DNA of 64,000 nucleotides from Arachis hypogaea (GCF_003086295.3 NC_092050.1:149612699-149676698); one strand, 5' to 3'. Shown: positions 1 through 11,594, numbered from the stretch's first letter. Program-made: numbers and translations. The notes: generated by a model from the letters alone, not told the origin.

Positions 1-63
1 TATCTTTTATTTATTAAAATTAATTATTATACAAAATTTTTTATAATATTAAAAAATTATATT

Positions 64-253
64 AAAATAATATTTTAAATTGTAACATAAAAATATAAAA
101 TAATTAAAATTTTATTTTATATTATTTTAATAATTAAATTATTATATTCAAAATTTATTAATTAACTACTGTTGTTAAAGATATTATTATATAATATAAT
201 TTTTTATAAAAATATTTTTAAAATATAATTTACGTATATATAGGATTGTATAA

Positions 254-340
<87 letters not shown>

Positions 341-482
341 TGTATTATATATAATATTTTTAATAAAAGTAATTAGTTAATAAATTTTGAATATAATAAT
401 TTAGTTGTTTGTCAAGTAATATAAAATAAAATTTTAATTATTTTATATTTTTATGTTATAATTTAAAATATTATTTTAATAA
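64..482. repeat. AT-rich hairpin repeat around an (AT)n tract
   Basis: Bases 64-200 read, as reverse complement, closely like bases 345-482 (for example the shared stretch ataaaaatataaaataatt on opposite strands). Between the arms is a pure AT dinucleotide run at 256-338. This is the layout of a foldback or MITE-like element whose loop has expanded as a microsatellite. No coding capacity is visible, and I could not set exact ends or a target duplication. Bases 483-806 hold only AT-rich sequence with nothing recognisable. Confidence 0.6.
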
Positions 483-815
483 ATAAAAAATATTTAGATA
501 TTTTGTATTTATATATTTTATATTTAATTATTTAAGAATAAAAGATTTTGTTGCCATTTAAAGTATTGTCATTTAAAGAATTTATTTATGTACTATGATA
601 TTCTGTATTTATTAGAGTCCATCAATACTCTTCTTTTATATTAGTATTTGATTTTAATCTAATAAAATCTAATGATTTATATAAATGTGACACATTCAAT
701 AAGCACATAAGTGTTGAGCTCATTTTGGACATACCCGTAGGAGGTGTGGTGTGAGAAAAAAAATAAATGAATAAAAAAATTAAGGTCATAACTCATGACT
801 CAAATAATAAAATTA

Positions 816-1073
816 GGACAATTTACATAGATAAAATAAATGGAAGAAAATATTATGTAAATATAATATTCTGAAAAACTAGATACAAATACAATAAATT
901 TAATTATATGTAATCCGCGACACTCTAATATGAAATCTGAATACATCTAATCTGCTAAACCCTGTTGCGGATTATGTTTAGAAGCTGCAAACACATAAAC
1001 CGCTACAGTATGAACAGATGGGCCGAAAGTATATTCCGCGAGACCTTGTAGCGGATTATGAAGAGAGTGGTTC
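816..1073 (+). repeat. MULE A left terminal inverted repeat
   Basis: This matches the reverse complement of 22000-22268 nearly throughout. It contains several short palindromic modules of the form ccgc...gcggattatg, for example at about 1037-1060. A block of about 17 bases present in the right copy (the second half of one palindrome) is missing here, between the words ccgctaca and gtatgaacag. Confidence 0.88.
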
Positions 1074-1214
1074 ACTATAAAAATCATGTGAGGGTGTAGC
1101 GGATTTCATTTCATGAGTATTGATAGGGATTTAGAGAGAGAAAGTAGAGAGAAGGCAGAGGAAAAAGGGTGGGTTTAGGGTGAGTTTCTTGGAGCAGTTC
1201 CATTAAGCGGAACC

Positions 1215-1719
1215 ATGAAAGATGAAAGGCAGTTGAACCGGCTCAACGGCTTTGCTCACGTAGCCGGAGGATGCTGTACTCAGAGGGTCGTCGCAGGCGC
1301 CCATTAGAGTTCCAGCATTGGATATGCCCGATAACAGACGTGTGGAGAGGAGACGACACATTGGTACACGTGCCACTGATCGGGAGTGGCGTTGGCTCGA
1401 CGACATGATGCATGAGGAGCAGCTTGGTGGTGGTGATGACGGAGGCCAGGCAGATCATCGCCTGTGTCAATCTAGTGCTAGACGACGGACTGCTTGTGCT
1501 GGACGAGCACCTTCTGTCCACCATGATGACGAGGCTGGATCGTCCCATGGTTACCCTGCTAACACTTAGGCTGATGGCACTGTGGAGGCTAGTATGGGTG
1601 GTACACCTTTTACTCACGTATCTAGTTCCCAGGTATTGCATAACGAGAGCATGCAGATGTTTGCTGATCTTGCTACCACTACTTTGACCATGGATTTTGA
1701 CGATCAGCTGGCTAGGCCG
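1215..1719 (+). pseudogene. Plant mobile domain (PMD) gene of MULE A, 5' part, internally deleted
   Basis: An ATG at 1215 opens about 30 codons (reading RLNGFAHVAG style, as at the N-terminus of PMD proteins), after which the reading frame jumps to a C-terminal region at 1318 beginning MPDNRRVERRR. The central PMD fold is missing, so this is a deletion derivative. The C-terminal frame has a premature TAG at 1567-1569 and then reads on to 1719, where the LTR element breaks it. Known family: PMD or aminotransferase-like proteins (MAIN/MAIL1 relatives), often carried by MULEs and often mis-annotated as long-form PP7 phosphatase homologues. The C-terminus continues at 21364. Non-functional. Confidence 0.75.
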
Positions 1720-3779
1720 TGATGACAAGTCATCTTAGCCTAGTTTTACTAGTCTTTTTCTTTGTTTTTATTAGGTTTTATGCACTTTCTTGCATTGTAA
1801 GTAAGTAATTTGGAATGGAATTGCATGGTTTCTTTGAATCAATCAACCACCATTTAATTGATACTAAATCATGAGGTTTAAGCTAAATTTAATTGATATT
1901 TAAATGATTTATAAACCTTGTGAATTTGGTGATATTTTGATTGGTTGTTTTGATTATTTATAGGTGAAGAAAAGAAGAAAACAAGAAAGCGTGGCCTAAG
2001 AAGCGTGGCCAAAGGAAACAAAGAAGTGTGGCACAATGAAGGAGGAAAGCCACAAAGCTTTCTCCAAGAGCTCAGTACTCTCTAAGGAAGCACAACAATG
2101 AACCAAGGAAGCAAGACTTGGATGCTACGCTCCCCTTGAGAGCGGAGCACAATTTTGAACCAAGAGAGAAAGGGGAGAAGAATGATGCTCCGCTCTTGCC
2201 AAGAGCATTATCGGGCTCCATCCAAAACAATTGCAAGGGAAAATGTTTGCCAATGCTTGCCACAAGGTTCGAACTCATGAGCAAGGAGGAGTGGGGGAGC
2301 GCTACTCACAAAAGAAAATGAGCCACACTTGGCCAAATTGCATTCACAAGGATTCGAACCAAGGGTAGTCATGAAGAGTGGAGAGAAGGCGCTACAAGAA
2401 ACCAAGGAAATTTGCACCAAAAAGCTCCCACCATGTTTCGAACTTGGGACTTTACCCAAGCAAAAGGAGTGCTACGCTCTTGCCAAGAGTAGAGCGCTAC
2501 TCTCCTCATGCCTTGTACAATTGTGACACGGGCAGGGAGGCATGAAGCGCAACATTAACACAGCCCAGGGAACTTGGTGCGCGCACAAGACACACCACAA
2601 GCAGCAATGCTCCGCTTTCCACAAGAGCTGAGCGCTATCCTGATTGCTACCCAACCTTGGCACGCAACAAGGGGCCAAAGACAAGCCTTGATGCTCCGCT
2701 CCCCTCAAGAGCAGAGCACTCCACTGGGAGCAACACTCTTGGGCTAAAATTGGACAAAAATTTAATTTAAATTCAATTCTTCACCAAATTAAAAAGCCCA
2801 CTCCAAATTTTAAAATCCAAAAATAGAAAGTGTATAAATAGAAGCTAGTTTGATTTAGAGAGGACACACCTTTTGCTTCTTTGAGAATTTTCATTTTTGT
2901 AATTTTTAGAGTTTTTACTTTGAATTTGGATCTTGGAGAATTTGGAAGGAGAATTGATCTCTCTTCTTCCTTGTTCTTGCTTGAGCACTCTTTACTTCTT
3001 ATCTTGGATCTTGGGTGGAGAATTGAAGAAATTCTGTTTCAATCTCACCTTGAGATCTCTTTGTTTATCTTTCTGCATAATTCTAGAAACTGGGGTTTGT
3101 TTGCAAATTCTGTTTACTGCTTTCATTCTTCTATTTCTTCTGCAATTTACTTTTCCATTTTCTTTTACAATTGTTCTTGTAGGATCAAGGAAGGACTTGA
3201 GATCTAGACTTGTTTTCTAGTCTCCTCCACCCCTGAGATCTTCAACTTTCTTTTAGTTATTGCAATTGAATTACATTTTACTTTCTGTTTAGATTTTCAA
3301 GTAATTGTTCTTCTCTTAGATCTACTGCATTTAAATTCTTCTTCTATTTTTCTGCTAATTATCTTTTACTTTTGCTTGTTTAAATTCTGCAACCCCAGTT
3401 CCCGATTCCTTTTATAATTCAAGCAATTTATATTCCTTGCACTTTAAGATTCAGTCATTTACATTTCTTGCAATCTAAGCTTCTGCAATTTAATTTACTT
3501 GTTCTTTAAGATTCAGCACTTTTACTTTCTGTTCTCTTTAATTTACTGCAATTCTTCCCTCTCCCTTTACATTTCATGCAATTTAGCTTCTGTCAATTAC
3601 AAACCACTCAAACCAACACTTGATTCACTTGACTAAATCAACCACTAAACTAAAATTGCTCAATCCTTCAATCCCTATGGGATCGACCTCACTCATGTGA
3701 GTTATTATTACTCGGTGCGACCCGGTACACTTGCCGGCTAGTTTTGGGTGTTGGAATTCGTTTTCCAAAATATCCATCA
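1720..3779 (+). repeat. 5' LTR of the gypsy element
   Basis: This 2060-bp LTR has TG...CA ends. A TATA-like tataaata lies at 2832-2839. Upstream of it, in the probable U3, are five copies of a small palindrome (gctccgctc ... gagcggagc) at about 2124-2148, 2187-2206, 2471-2496, 2609-2635 and 2693-2717. The region after the TATA box is pyrimidine-rich and noncoding. It is very similar to the 3' LTR segments. Confidence 0.88.
2832..2839 (+). promoter_or_regulatory. TATA box of the gypsy LTR promoter
   Basis: The sequence tataaata sits downstream of a palindrome-rich U3 and about 950 bp before the LTR end. The same box is kept in the 3' LTR at 20417-20424. Assignment is by position and consensus only. 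Confidence 0.55.
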
Positions 3780-3785
3780 AGTTTT

Positions 3786-3803
3786 TGGCGCCGTTGCCGA
3801 GGA
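3786..3803 (+). other. Primer binding site (tRNA-Asp type)
   Basis: The run tggcgccgttgccgagga starts six bases after the LTR end. It fits the tRNA-Asp complement used by Athila-like elements, apart from one base near the end (gccga where gccgg is usual). Confidence 0.7.
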
Positions 3804-3984
3804 TTGATTAGATTGACAATAATTAAGTGAAGTGGAGATCTAGATCAAGCACTTTTTCTTTTCTGTTTCTTTAATTTTTAACTAACACACTAACTGTTTG
3901 AATTTTTGTTTAAGCTAACTAAAATTTCACTCTAGCAATGGATTGAGGTGTTATTGTCTTTCTGGTTTTGTGTGATTTTTATGT

Positions 3985-6942
3985 TTGGTTTATATGTCAG
4001 GGACAAGGGGAGTTATACCCACCTTTTGTGAACAAGACGAAAGAACCCTCAGGAGATTAAGAAGAGCTGAAAGAGGGAAAAACATTGTTGGAGAAGAGGA
4101 TTCAGAAGAAGAGTTCCAAGATATGGAGGAACACTCAACAAACCCAACAAATCCACCAGGAGGAGCAGCCAATAACAACAACAATCCACCATAGAGAAGA
4201 GTTTTGGCTTCCTACACATTTGCAAATCCTAGACATTGTGTGAGTAGCATTCTTACCCCAAATGTTAATGCAAATAACTTTGAACTGAAGCCACAACTTA
4301 TCACCTTGGTTCAAAATAATTGCTCCTATGAAGGAGGACCACTTGAAGATCCGAACCAACATTTGTCTACTTTCTTGAGAATTTGTGACACTGTCAAAAC
4401 CAATGGTGTGCATCCTGACAGCTACAAGCTACTGTTATTTCCATTTTCTCTCAGAGACAAAGCTACTCAATGGTTGGAATCTTTTCCAAGAGATAGCATC
4501 AACAATTGGGACGATCTAGTGAGCAAGTTCCTTGCCAAATTTTACCCACCTCAAAGGATCATCAGGTTGAAGACTGAAGTACAAACATTCACACAAATGG
4601 ACACTGAACCCATATATGAGGCATGGGAGAGATACAAGGCTCTAATCAGGAAGTGTCCTCCTGAAATGTTCAATGAATGTGACAGATTGCAGAATTTTTA
4701 TGAAGGTTTGACATTGAAATCTCAGGAGGCTCTTGATCACTCAGTAGGAGGTTCTCTACAATTGATGAAGACTGCAGAGGAAGCTCAAAATCTCATTGAT
4801 ATGGTGGCTAACAACCAGTATTTCTTTGCTCACCAAAGGCAACGCCAACCATCACAAAGGAAAGGAGTAATGGAGTTAGAAGGAGTAGATTCAATCCTAG
4901 CTCAAAACAAAATGATGCAGCAGCAAATTCAACAACAATTTGAGCAAATGACAAAAAGGATTGATAGCCTCCAAGTTTCAACAGTCAACACAAGCCAACC
5001 ATCAACCACATGGGGGCAAGGTGAAGAAGCCTGTGAAGACCAACAACAGGAACAAGTCCAGTATATACACAACCAAAATTCTGGGCCAAATGAGGTTTAT
5101 GGTGACACTTACAACCCCTCCTGGAAGAACCACCCCAACCTCAGATGGAGAGACAATCATAATCAAACTCAACAGCCATGGCAAAGGACTTCAAATCAAA
5201 ATAGTTGGAAAAACACAAACCACAACAACCAGCAGAATAATAACCAAAACACATACAGAAAACCACAAAACACTTACCCCAACTCTAACCATCATCCATC
5301 CAATAACCAAGCCACCAATCAAAACACTTACCATCAACCCTTAACACCCCACAACCAACCAATCTCACAAGACTCTCAGAGGATCACCAACTTAGAGATC
5401 TTAATGGAGAAAATGATGAAGCACCAAGAGATGATAACAAAGAACCAGGAAGCTTCCATGAAGAATATGGAAAGACAGATTGGACAGCTTTCCAAGCAAA
5501 TTGCTATTGGGAAGCCTTTAAGCTCACTCCCAAGTGACACCATTCCTAATCCAAAAGAGGAATGCAAAGCTATACAGCTAAGGAGCGGAAAGACCTTGGT
5601 GAAAAATGAAGAAGCAACCAAGAAGCCAAAGGAAAATGACAAGAAACAGGGTGAAAAAGAGGAAGCCAATGATAAAGATGTAACAGCAAGCAAGCAAACT
5701 TCAAAGCAGGCCCAAGAAAAGGGAGACCAGCCACAAATTTCAAGAAAAGGGAAGGAAGCAATGAACGAGCCAACTAAGGACCACAGGCAGGGAGTGAACT
5801 TCACACCTCTATTGCCATATCCCCAAAGGTTCACCAAGGAGACTAAGGACCAACACTTCCCTAAATTTCTCAAAATCTTCAAGAAATTGGAGATCAACAT
5901 TCCCCTGGCTGAAGCATTAGAGCAAATGCCCCTATACGCCAAGTTTCTGAAGGAGCTTATTAACAAGAAGAGAAGTTGGCAAGAGAATGAGACTATACTG
6001 CTCACTGAAGAATGCAGAGCATTAATCCAGAAAGGACTCCCCCCTAAACTTGAAGATCCTGGAAGTTTCTTTCTACCTTGTGCCATTGGTAGTATGACCA
6101 TCAACAAGGCAATGTGTGACTTAGGGGCTAGTATCAATCTGATGCCTTCCTCTCTAGTGAAAAAGCTATGCATAGAAGAAGTGAAACCAGTACAGATGTC
6201 TTTAGAATTGGTGGACAAGTCAGTGATATGTCTCAGGGGTGTGATTGAGAACCTTCTAGTAAAGGTAGACAAATTCATATTCCCTGCAGATTTTGTGGTC
6301 TTAGATTCAGATGAGGATGAAGGTGATTTCATTATACTGGAGAGACCATTCTTGGCCACTGCTAGGGCCATTATAGACGTAGAGCAAGGAGAGTTGACCC
6401 TCAGAATGCATGATGAAAGCGTCACCCTGAATGTATTTCCAGAAACACAGCTCATTGATGAAATAAAGGAGTGCATGGAAACTGACAAGGAAGACTCACA
6501 GTGGAAGGAAGGAATCAACAAGACGATCAGTAGTTACCTTTCAAAGCAAGAAATAGATAACACAGCAGGACAAAAAGAGAAAGAGATTGTGTAGAGTGAT
6601 GAAGAAATTCAAGAAGACATTGAAGTGTTAGCCACTAAGAAGAAAAGTCCCAAAGTGAAGCCCACTTGCAAGGAGAAAGGATCAACAAAAAGAGGGAAGA
6701 AAAACAAGAACAAAACTAAAAAGGGTTGGAAGAACAAAAAGATTCTAACAAAGGGGTTCTCTAAGGGTGATGAAGTACAATTGATCTATCAACAACTGGG
6801 GGCAAGCCAACAAGCTGATGACTACTATACTGTCAGTACAATACTCTCACTAGAGCATGCTGAAATTGAACATCAAGGAACAAAGAAGAAGCTCACAGTC
6901 AGGGGGGATAAGTTGAGACACTACCGTCATCAACCACCATAA
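3985..6942 (+). pseudogene. gag with retropepsin-like region, RT and integrase deleted
   Basis: One frame runs from an ATG at 3985 to a TAA at 6942, broken by TAG at 4192-4194 and TAG at 6592-6594. The start encodes an acidic, Asn-rich leader. Next comes the retrotransposon gag core (PNPRHC, FELKPQL, DPNQHLSTFLRICD, FPFSLRDKA.QWLESFP motifs, about 4230-4850), a Gln/Asn-rich linker (4900-5370), a basic Lys/Glu linker (5560-5780), and a retropepsin-like region with CDLGASINLMP at about 6115-6150. The active-site triad reads DLG rather than DSG or DTG, as in Athila relatives. After 6594 the frame holds only a Lys-rich stretch and a short tail (FSKGDEVQL) resembling the end of an Athila pol. Everything from RT to integrase is missing. 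Confidence 0.85.
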
Positions 6943-8474
6943 AAAAATGGTCCAATGTCAAGCTAATGACAATAAAGAAGCGCTTGTTGGGAGGCAACCC
7001 AACCTGAGGTAGTTTTCTTTTCATAGCTATTTTAATAAAAATGTCAATTAGTTTTATCTGTACTGCAAGAAGTTAAGTTTGGTGTTACACACCAAAACAA
7101 TCTAAGGGAGAATGAAGGATTTTAAGTTTGGTGTTCCACCAAAAACTTCATCATAAAACACATTCTCACCTTCTGCATAATGCTGGCCTCAAGCAATCAG
7201 ATAAACTAGTTAACCAATCTGCTATTTCACAGATTTCAGTTCTATCACCTGTAGCAAAGAAAAAGAGTTCTACATATGTTTAATTTGATGCATGAGAACC
7301 ATTGGCAAGGTACTAAGTTTGGTGTCCCCACACCAAAGTGAGTTCAAAAGCCCATAAATAATTCATGCATGCTAACCATTTTTCAAGTGCTTGGGGAACA
7401 AGCAACTTCAATATCACTGCAAAGCATCATACAAGTTTTTGGAAAGATTAAGCATCATCAATCAAAGAGATGAAAGAGGAATGTGAAGACTAGCAATGAT
7501 GATGATGAGGAGTAAAGCAAGTAAACTCCAAAAGATTGTATTATTAAGTGATTGTTTTGCATCAGACACTGCCATGATTGAAAGTGATATTATATCCCTA
7601 TCTGTCTTTTTGTCTAGTATAGTCTCTCTGTAGTTCAATAATTAAGATGCTTGATCATTCACACCCTATACCCTCCAAACTTGTTTGCACTCAATGTCTC
7701 AAAAAGGCATCACATGATAGTTCTTTGAAAAGAGGGATTGAGGAATTAAACAAATTTGAGGCAAGCAAAAGATTAGGAGAAGTGGTGGTTCTAATTGTAT
7801 GATTATGCATTGTGGCTGCATGTTTGTGAAAACTTGCATGGGAGCTCATAGGCAGGACATAGAGTTCAAAGAAGTATTGTGGAGATTCTCAAACATTTAT
7901 TGATCCAAGAAGCAGCAAACAAAAGAAAATAAAGAAAATACAAAAATAAAAGAGCATGGCCCAAGGTTCTGAGCATCAATTACTAGGCAGAAAAGAAGAA
8001 AGAAACAAGAACTCAAAAAGTTATTGTCCTAGTAAATGCTTGTGGTCGAATTGTGTCAAAGAGAGAGGCTTGAGCAAGTAAATCCTTAGGGGTGCTTTAA
8101 CACCTAATACCTTAAAACCAACTGGTTTAGGAGTATTGATTGAAAGATTATCTAAATAGCCGCTTTGAGACATGACACTTAGAGTCGAGGCCAAAACACA
8201 AAAATTATAAGCTGCTTCAAGGTGATTACCTATAGAGAGATCTCCATTATATTATTTGGATGAAAGTTCTAAGACCTAAGACTTCCAAGATGTAGGGACT
8301 AGTAAGCACTGAAGCCCTTGCATGAGCATATAACTTAGAGTTCACCCCACTGTCACTTAATCACTTCACTTACAGGATATGAAAAGTTATTCTTCAATCC
8401 ACTTCTAACTGAAAGAACCTTCGAGCATAATTCTTCTCTTGCTTGGGGACAAGCAAGTTTTAAGTTTGGTGTTG
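6943..8474 (+). other. Noncoding 3' interior of the gypsy element
   Basis: No open frame of interest occurs here. The phrase aagtttggtgt recurs at about 7074, 7120, 7315 and 8462, often with a nearby accaaa complement; the last copy directly precedes the 3' LTR at 8475. This phrase is typical of the 3' noncoding region of legume Athila-like elements and probably overlaps the plus-strand primer site. Confidence 0.6.
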
Positions 8475-9626
8475 TGATGACAAGTCATCTTAGCCTAGTT
8501 TTACTAGTCTTTTTCTTTGTTTTTATTAGGTTTTATGCACTTTCTTGCATTGTAAGTAAGTAATTTGGAATGGAATTGCACGGTTTCTTTGAATCAATCA
8601 ACCACCATTTAATTGATACTAAATCATGAGGTTTAAGCTAAATTTAATTGATATTTAAATGATTTATAAACCTTGTGAATTTGGTGATACTTTGATTGGT
8701 TGTTTTGATTATTTATAGGTGAAGAAAAGAAGAAAACAAGAAAGCGTGGCCTAAGAAGCGTGGCCAAAGGAAACAAAGAAGTGTGGCACAATGAAGGAGG
8801 AAAGCCACGAAGCTTTCTCCAAGAGCTCAGTACTCTCTAAGGTAGCGTTTGGTAGAGAGACAGAGACTGAAAAACTGAGACTGAGAGACAAAAACTTAGA
8901 GACAGAGATTGAAATAAATTTCAGTATTCTGTTTGGTGCAAAGTGAGAGACAAAAATTGAAACAAGAATGAAGCTCTAATTTAATTTGTATAAAGGGTAA
9001 AATTCGAATTAATTAATTGAAATGAGAGTATTTTAGGTATAAATGTTATTAAAGTTTTAGTTTCCATCTTTAAAAATTTCAGTCCCCTGTGTCCCCACTT
9101 TTTGGAGGTACTGAAATACTGAAATTTTGGAGACAAAGACAGAAATTTTAGTACCGGTCTTTGAGCCAACAAATATGATACTGAGTCTCAGTCTTCCAGT
9201 CTCTGTCCCAGTACCTCAAAACAAACGCTACCTAAGGGAGCACAACAATGAACCAAGGAAGCAAGATTTGGATGCTACGCTCCCTTTGAGAGCAGAGCAC
9301 AATTTTGAACCAAGAGAGAAAGGGGAGAAGAATGATGCTCCGCTCTTGCCAAGATCATTATCGGGCTCCATCCAAAACAATTGCAAGGAAAAATGTTTGC
9401 CAATGCTTGCCACAAGGTTCGAACTCATGAGCAAGGGGGAGTGGGGGAGCGCTACTCACAAAGAAAAATGAGCCACACTTGGCCAAATTGCATTCACAAG
9501 GATTTGAACCAAGGGTAGTCATGAAGAGTGGAGAGAAGGCGCTACAAGAAACCAAGGAAATTTGCACCAAAAAGCTCCCACCATGTTTCGAACTTGGGAC
9601 CTTACCCAAGCAAAAGGAGTGCTACG
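8475..9626 (+). repeat. 3' LTR of the gypsy element, left segment
   Basis: It starts tgatgacaagtcat like the 5' LTR and follows it almost base for base, apart from the MITE at 8841-9232. It breaks at ctacg (9622-9626), where the copia element is inserted. The LTR resumes at 20056, where ctacg is repeated. Confidence 0.9.
8841..9232. mobile_element. Tourist-like MITE (PIF/Harbinger type)
   Basis: This 392-bp block is absent from the matching place in the 5' LTR (after ctctctaagg at about 2080-2090). Its ends are ggtagcgtttgg and the inverse caaacgctacc, and it is flanked by taa at 8838-8840 and 9233-9235, the 3-bp duplication of Harbinger-type elements. Further in, the ends mirror each other (agagacagagactga against cagtctctgtccc). 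It has no coding capacity. Confidence 0.85.
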
Positions 9627-11580
9627 TGATGAGTTTGGAAAACTCTAAATTAAATATTTGTGATGACTAAACATTATTAATTATATTAATTATAAAATTA
9701 TTAATTTGATTTTCATCTAACATATGTTAATTAATAATTTTGTGATGCAGGTTTTTAATATGGGCCGAAAATAAAAGAATTCTGGTGCAAGCCCAAATTA
9801 AAGTTAACATTCAGCATTGTTACAAATTATTTTGTTCCTTATGGCTGAAATCATGGTTATGCCAATTGGGCCGAAATGAAAAGAAGAGATCCCAAGCCCA
9901 ATAAAATCAACATTCAGCCTTGATGTTAAAATTATTATGAGGATGGTGGCTGAAACAAGTGTTTTATTAAATGGGCTAGCAATTGTGATAACAAGCCCAA
10001 TTAAAGGTCTTGGTATGAGACCAAAAATGCTTGGTCCGAAATTAAAAGGAAATGGGGCACAATATTATTTTATTCACTTAACAAAAGAAACCCATTCCTT
10101 TGATTATGTACTGCATGCTTCAACGGATATCACTTTTATCTTTTGATGGAATCCAAATTTTATTAATTGGAGTTATTGCAGACCTTGGAAACATGAGAGA
10201 GATTATACAACTGATTTGATGGCTCATTAATGCTACACGCCACCAAGAAAGAAAGGGGAGTAGGAATTAATTCAGCTTGTTTTATTTTATTCAAACTCAT
10301 TACATGCTTTTAGTTCCACTTTATCTTCTCTCTCATCTCTTTCTTCTCTTCGGTCACTTCAACAGAAATTATGGAAGCCATGGAAGCTACTTTGAGCTAT
10401 CAAAAAGAAGGGAAGGCAAGCTACAAGACCATCACAATGATGGCAAGAAAACATACTAAAATAAAAAAGAGCTGTGGCTGAGATTTTTACCAAATATGGT
10501 TAGATTTGGTGAAGTAATCTTGAGCTCTTCATGTTCAAAAATGGAAGAAGAAGATTCGGCTAGCAAGGTGAGATTCTTGGAGGCATGGCTTGTCTTTGAT
10601 TCTGCTCAACCACCACAGGAAGTAGCTAGAGTGGCGAAGTGATGGTAGAGACAGAGATTGAAGCAGATGAAGTCATCATCATCATGAAGCATCAAGGGCC
10701 AGAAATCCATCTTGGAGAGCAAGCCAAGGATGGAGAGCTCAGATTGATGAAGAGTGATGACCAAGGAAGGACTAGAGGTAATTGCATGTTGGTTATTGCA
10801 TGGTTATCTCTTCTCTCTCTGTGTGGCCGAACCGGTTTCTTGAAGGAAGAAAAAGTTGGCTTGGGTTTTTGGCTTCAAGTGTGGAGGCTTCTCTCTTCTA
10901 TAAAAAGGGGGAACAGCCACTGGTTGGAGCAAGGAGTTAGAAGTAAGCATTGAGAGTGCAAGGCACAGGATTCTCAGAGCTACCTAAGCTTACAGATTTT
11001 CTTCTCCTTCAATATATTTTGTTTTGTAATTTTTCTGTTTAATTTTGTCATGTCTTGAGTCTCATGAAAAAAGGCAAACAGTGAGATTTGTATGAAAAAG
11101 CCATAGAGCGGAAAAAGGCAGAGAGTGCAAAATTAAAAGAAAAAGCCATAGATGTCTTAGAGTTCCTTTGTTCATCTATGTTGTGTTTCATGATTATGTG
11201 GGAATCCCCTTGTAAGTTGGGTTAGCACTTTACAGTTTGTAATCAGATTGATTACAGTGAAATTCCATCATGTTTGTGATGGAGACTGGATGTAGGCTGC
11301 ACTGCACTTAGCAGCTGAACCAGGATATATCTGGGTGTAATCTTCTACTCTTCTCTCCTACATTTCTGTTTCTACTGCACAGGAGCAAAAACCAAAATTA
11401 TCTCGTGCCAAGTAACGAGACAAAAAGAAAAGTCTCGTGGCTAGGGACGAGACAAAAGAAAAGGTCTCGTGTAAAGTGATGAGCAAAAACAGAAAAGTCT
11501 CCTCTAAGTCCAGCAAGGGTTATTAAGCCAAAAGGGGGCTAAGATTCAACCTCCCCTTCTCTTAGCCACTGAAACCATCA
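9627..11580 (+). repeat. 5' LTR of the SIRE-like copia element
   Basis: The 1954-bp LTR has TG...CA ends and is near-identical to 18103-20055. A TATA box (tataaaaa) is at 10899-10906. Close to the 3' end are three tandem hairpins built on tctcgt...acgaga at 11401-11421, 11432-11453 and 11464-11483. Short ORFs inside it (for example 10639-10953) have no recognisable product. Confidence 0.92.
10899..10906 (+). promoter_or_regulatory. TATA box of the copia LTR promoter
   Basis: The sequence tataaaaa is followed by a G-rich stretch, about 680 bp before the LTR end. It is repeated at 19374-19381 in the 3' LTR. The call rests on consensus and position. Confidence 0.55.
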
Positions 11581-11582
11581 AT

Positions 11583-11594
11583 TGGTATCAGAGC
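11583..11594 (+). other. Primer binding site (initiator tRNA-Met)
   Basis: The sequence tggtatcagagc lies two bases after the 5' LTR end. It is the standard plant copia primer site complementary to the 3' end of initiator tRNA-Met. Confidence 0.92.

Noticed and set aside
1243..1728. 161-codon minus-strand frame
   Set aside because: Shadow of the plus-strand PMD gene remnant, without family resemblance.
2881..3207. 108-codon hydrophobic frame in the gypsy LTRs
   Set aside because: Pyrimidine-rich LTR leader translates as Phe/Leu/Ser; present only because the LTR is repeated, not as a gene.
5376..6521. 381-codon minus-strand frame
   Set aside because: Lies exactly opposite the gag/protease frame; Ser- and Leu-rich as expected for an antisense shadow.
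10639..10953. 104-codon frame repeated in both copia LTRs
   Set aside because: Within LTR sequence and truncated by a stop in the other copy (about 19347); no domain seen.
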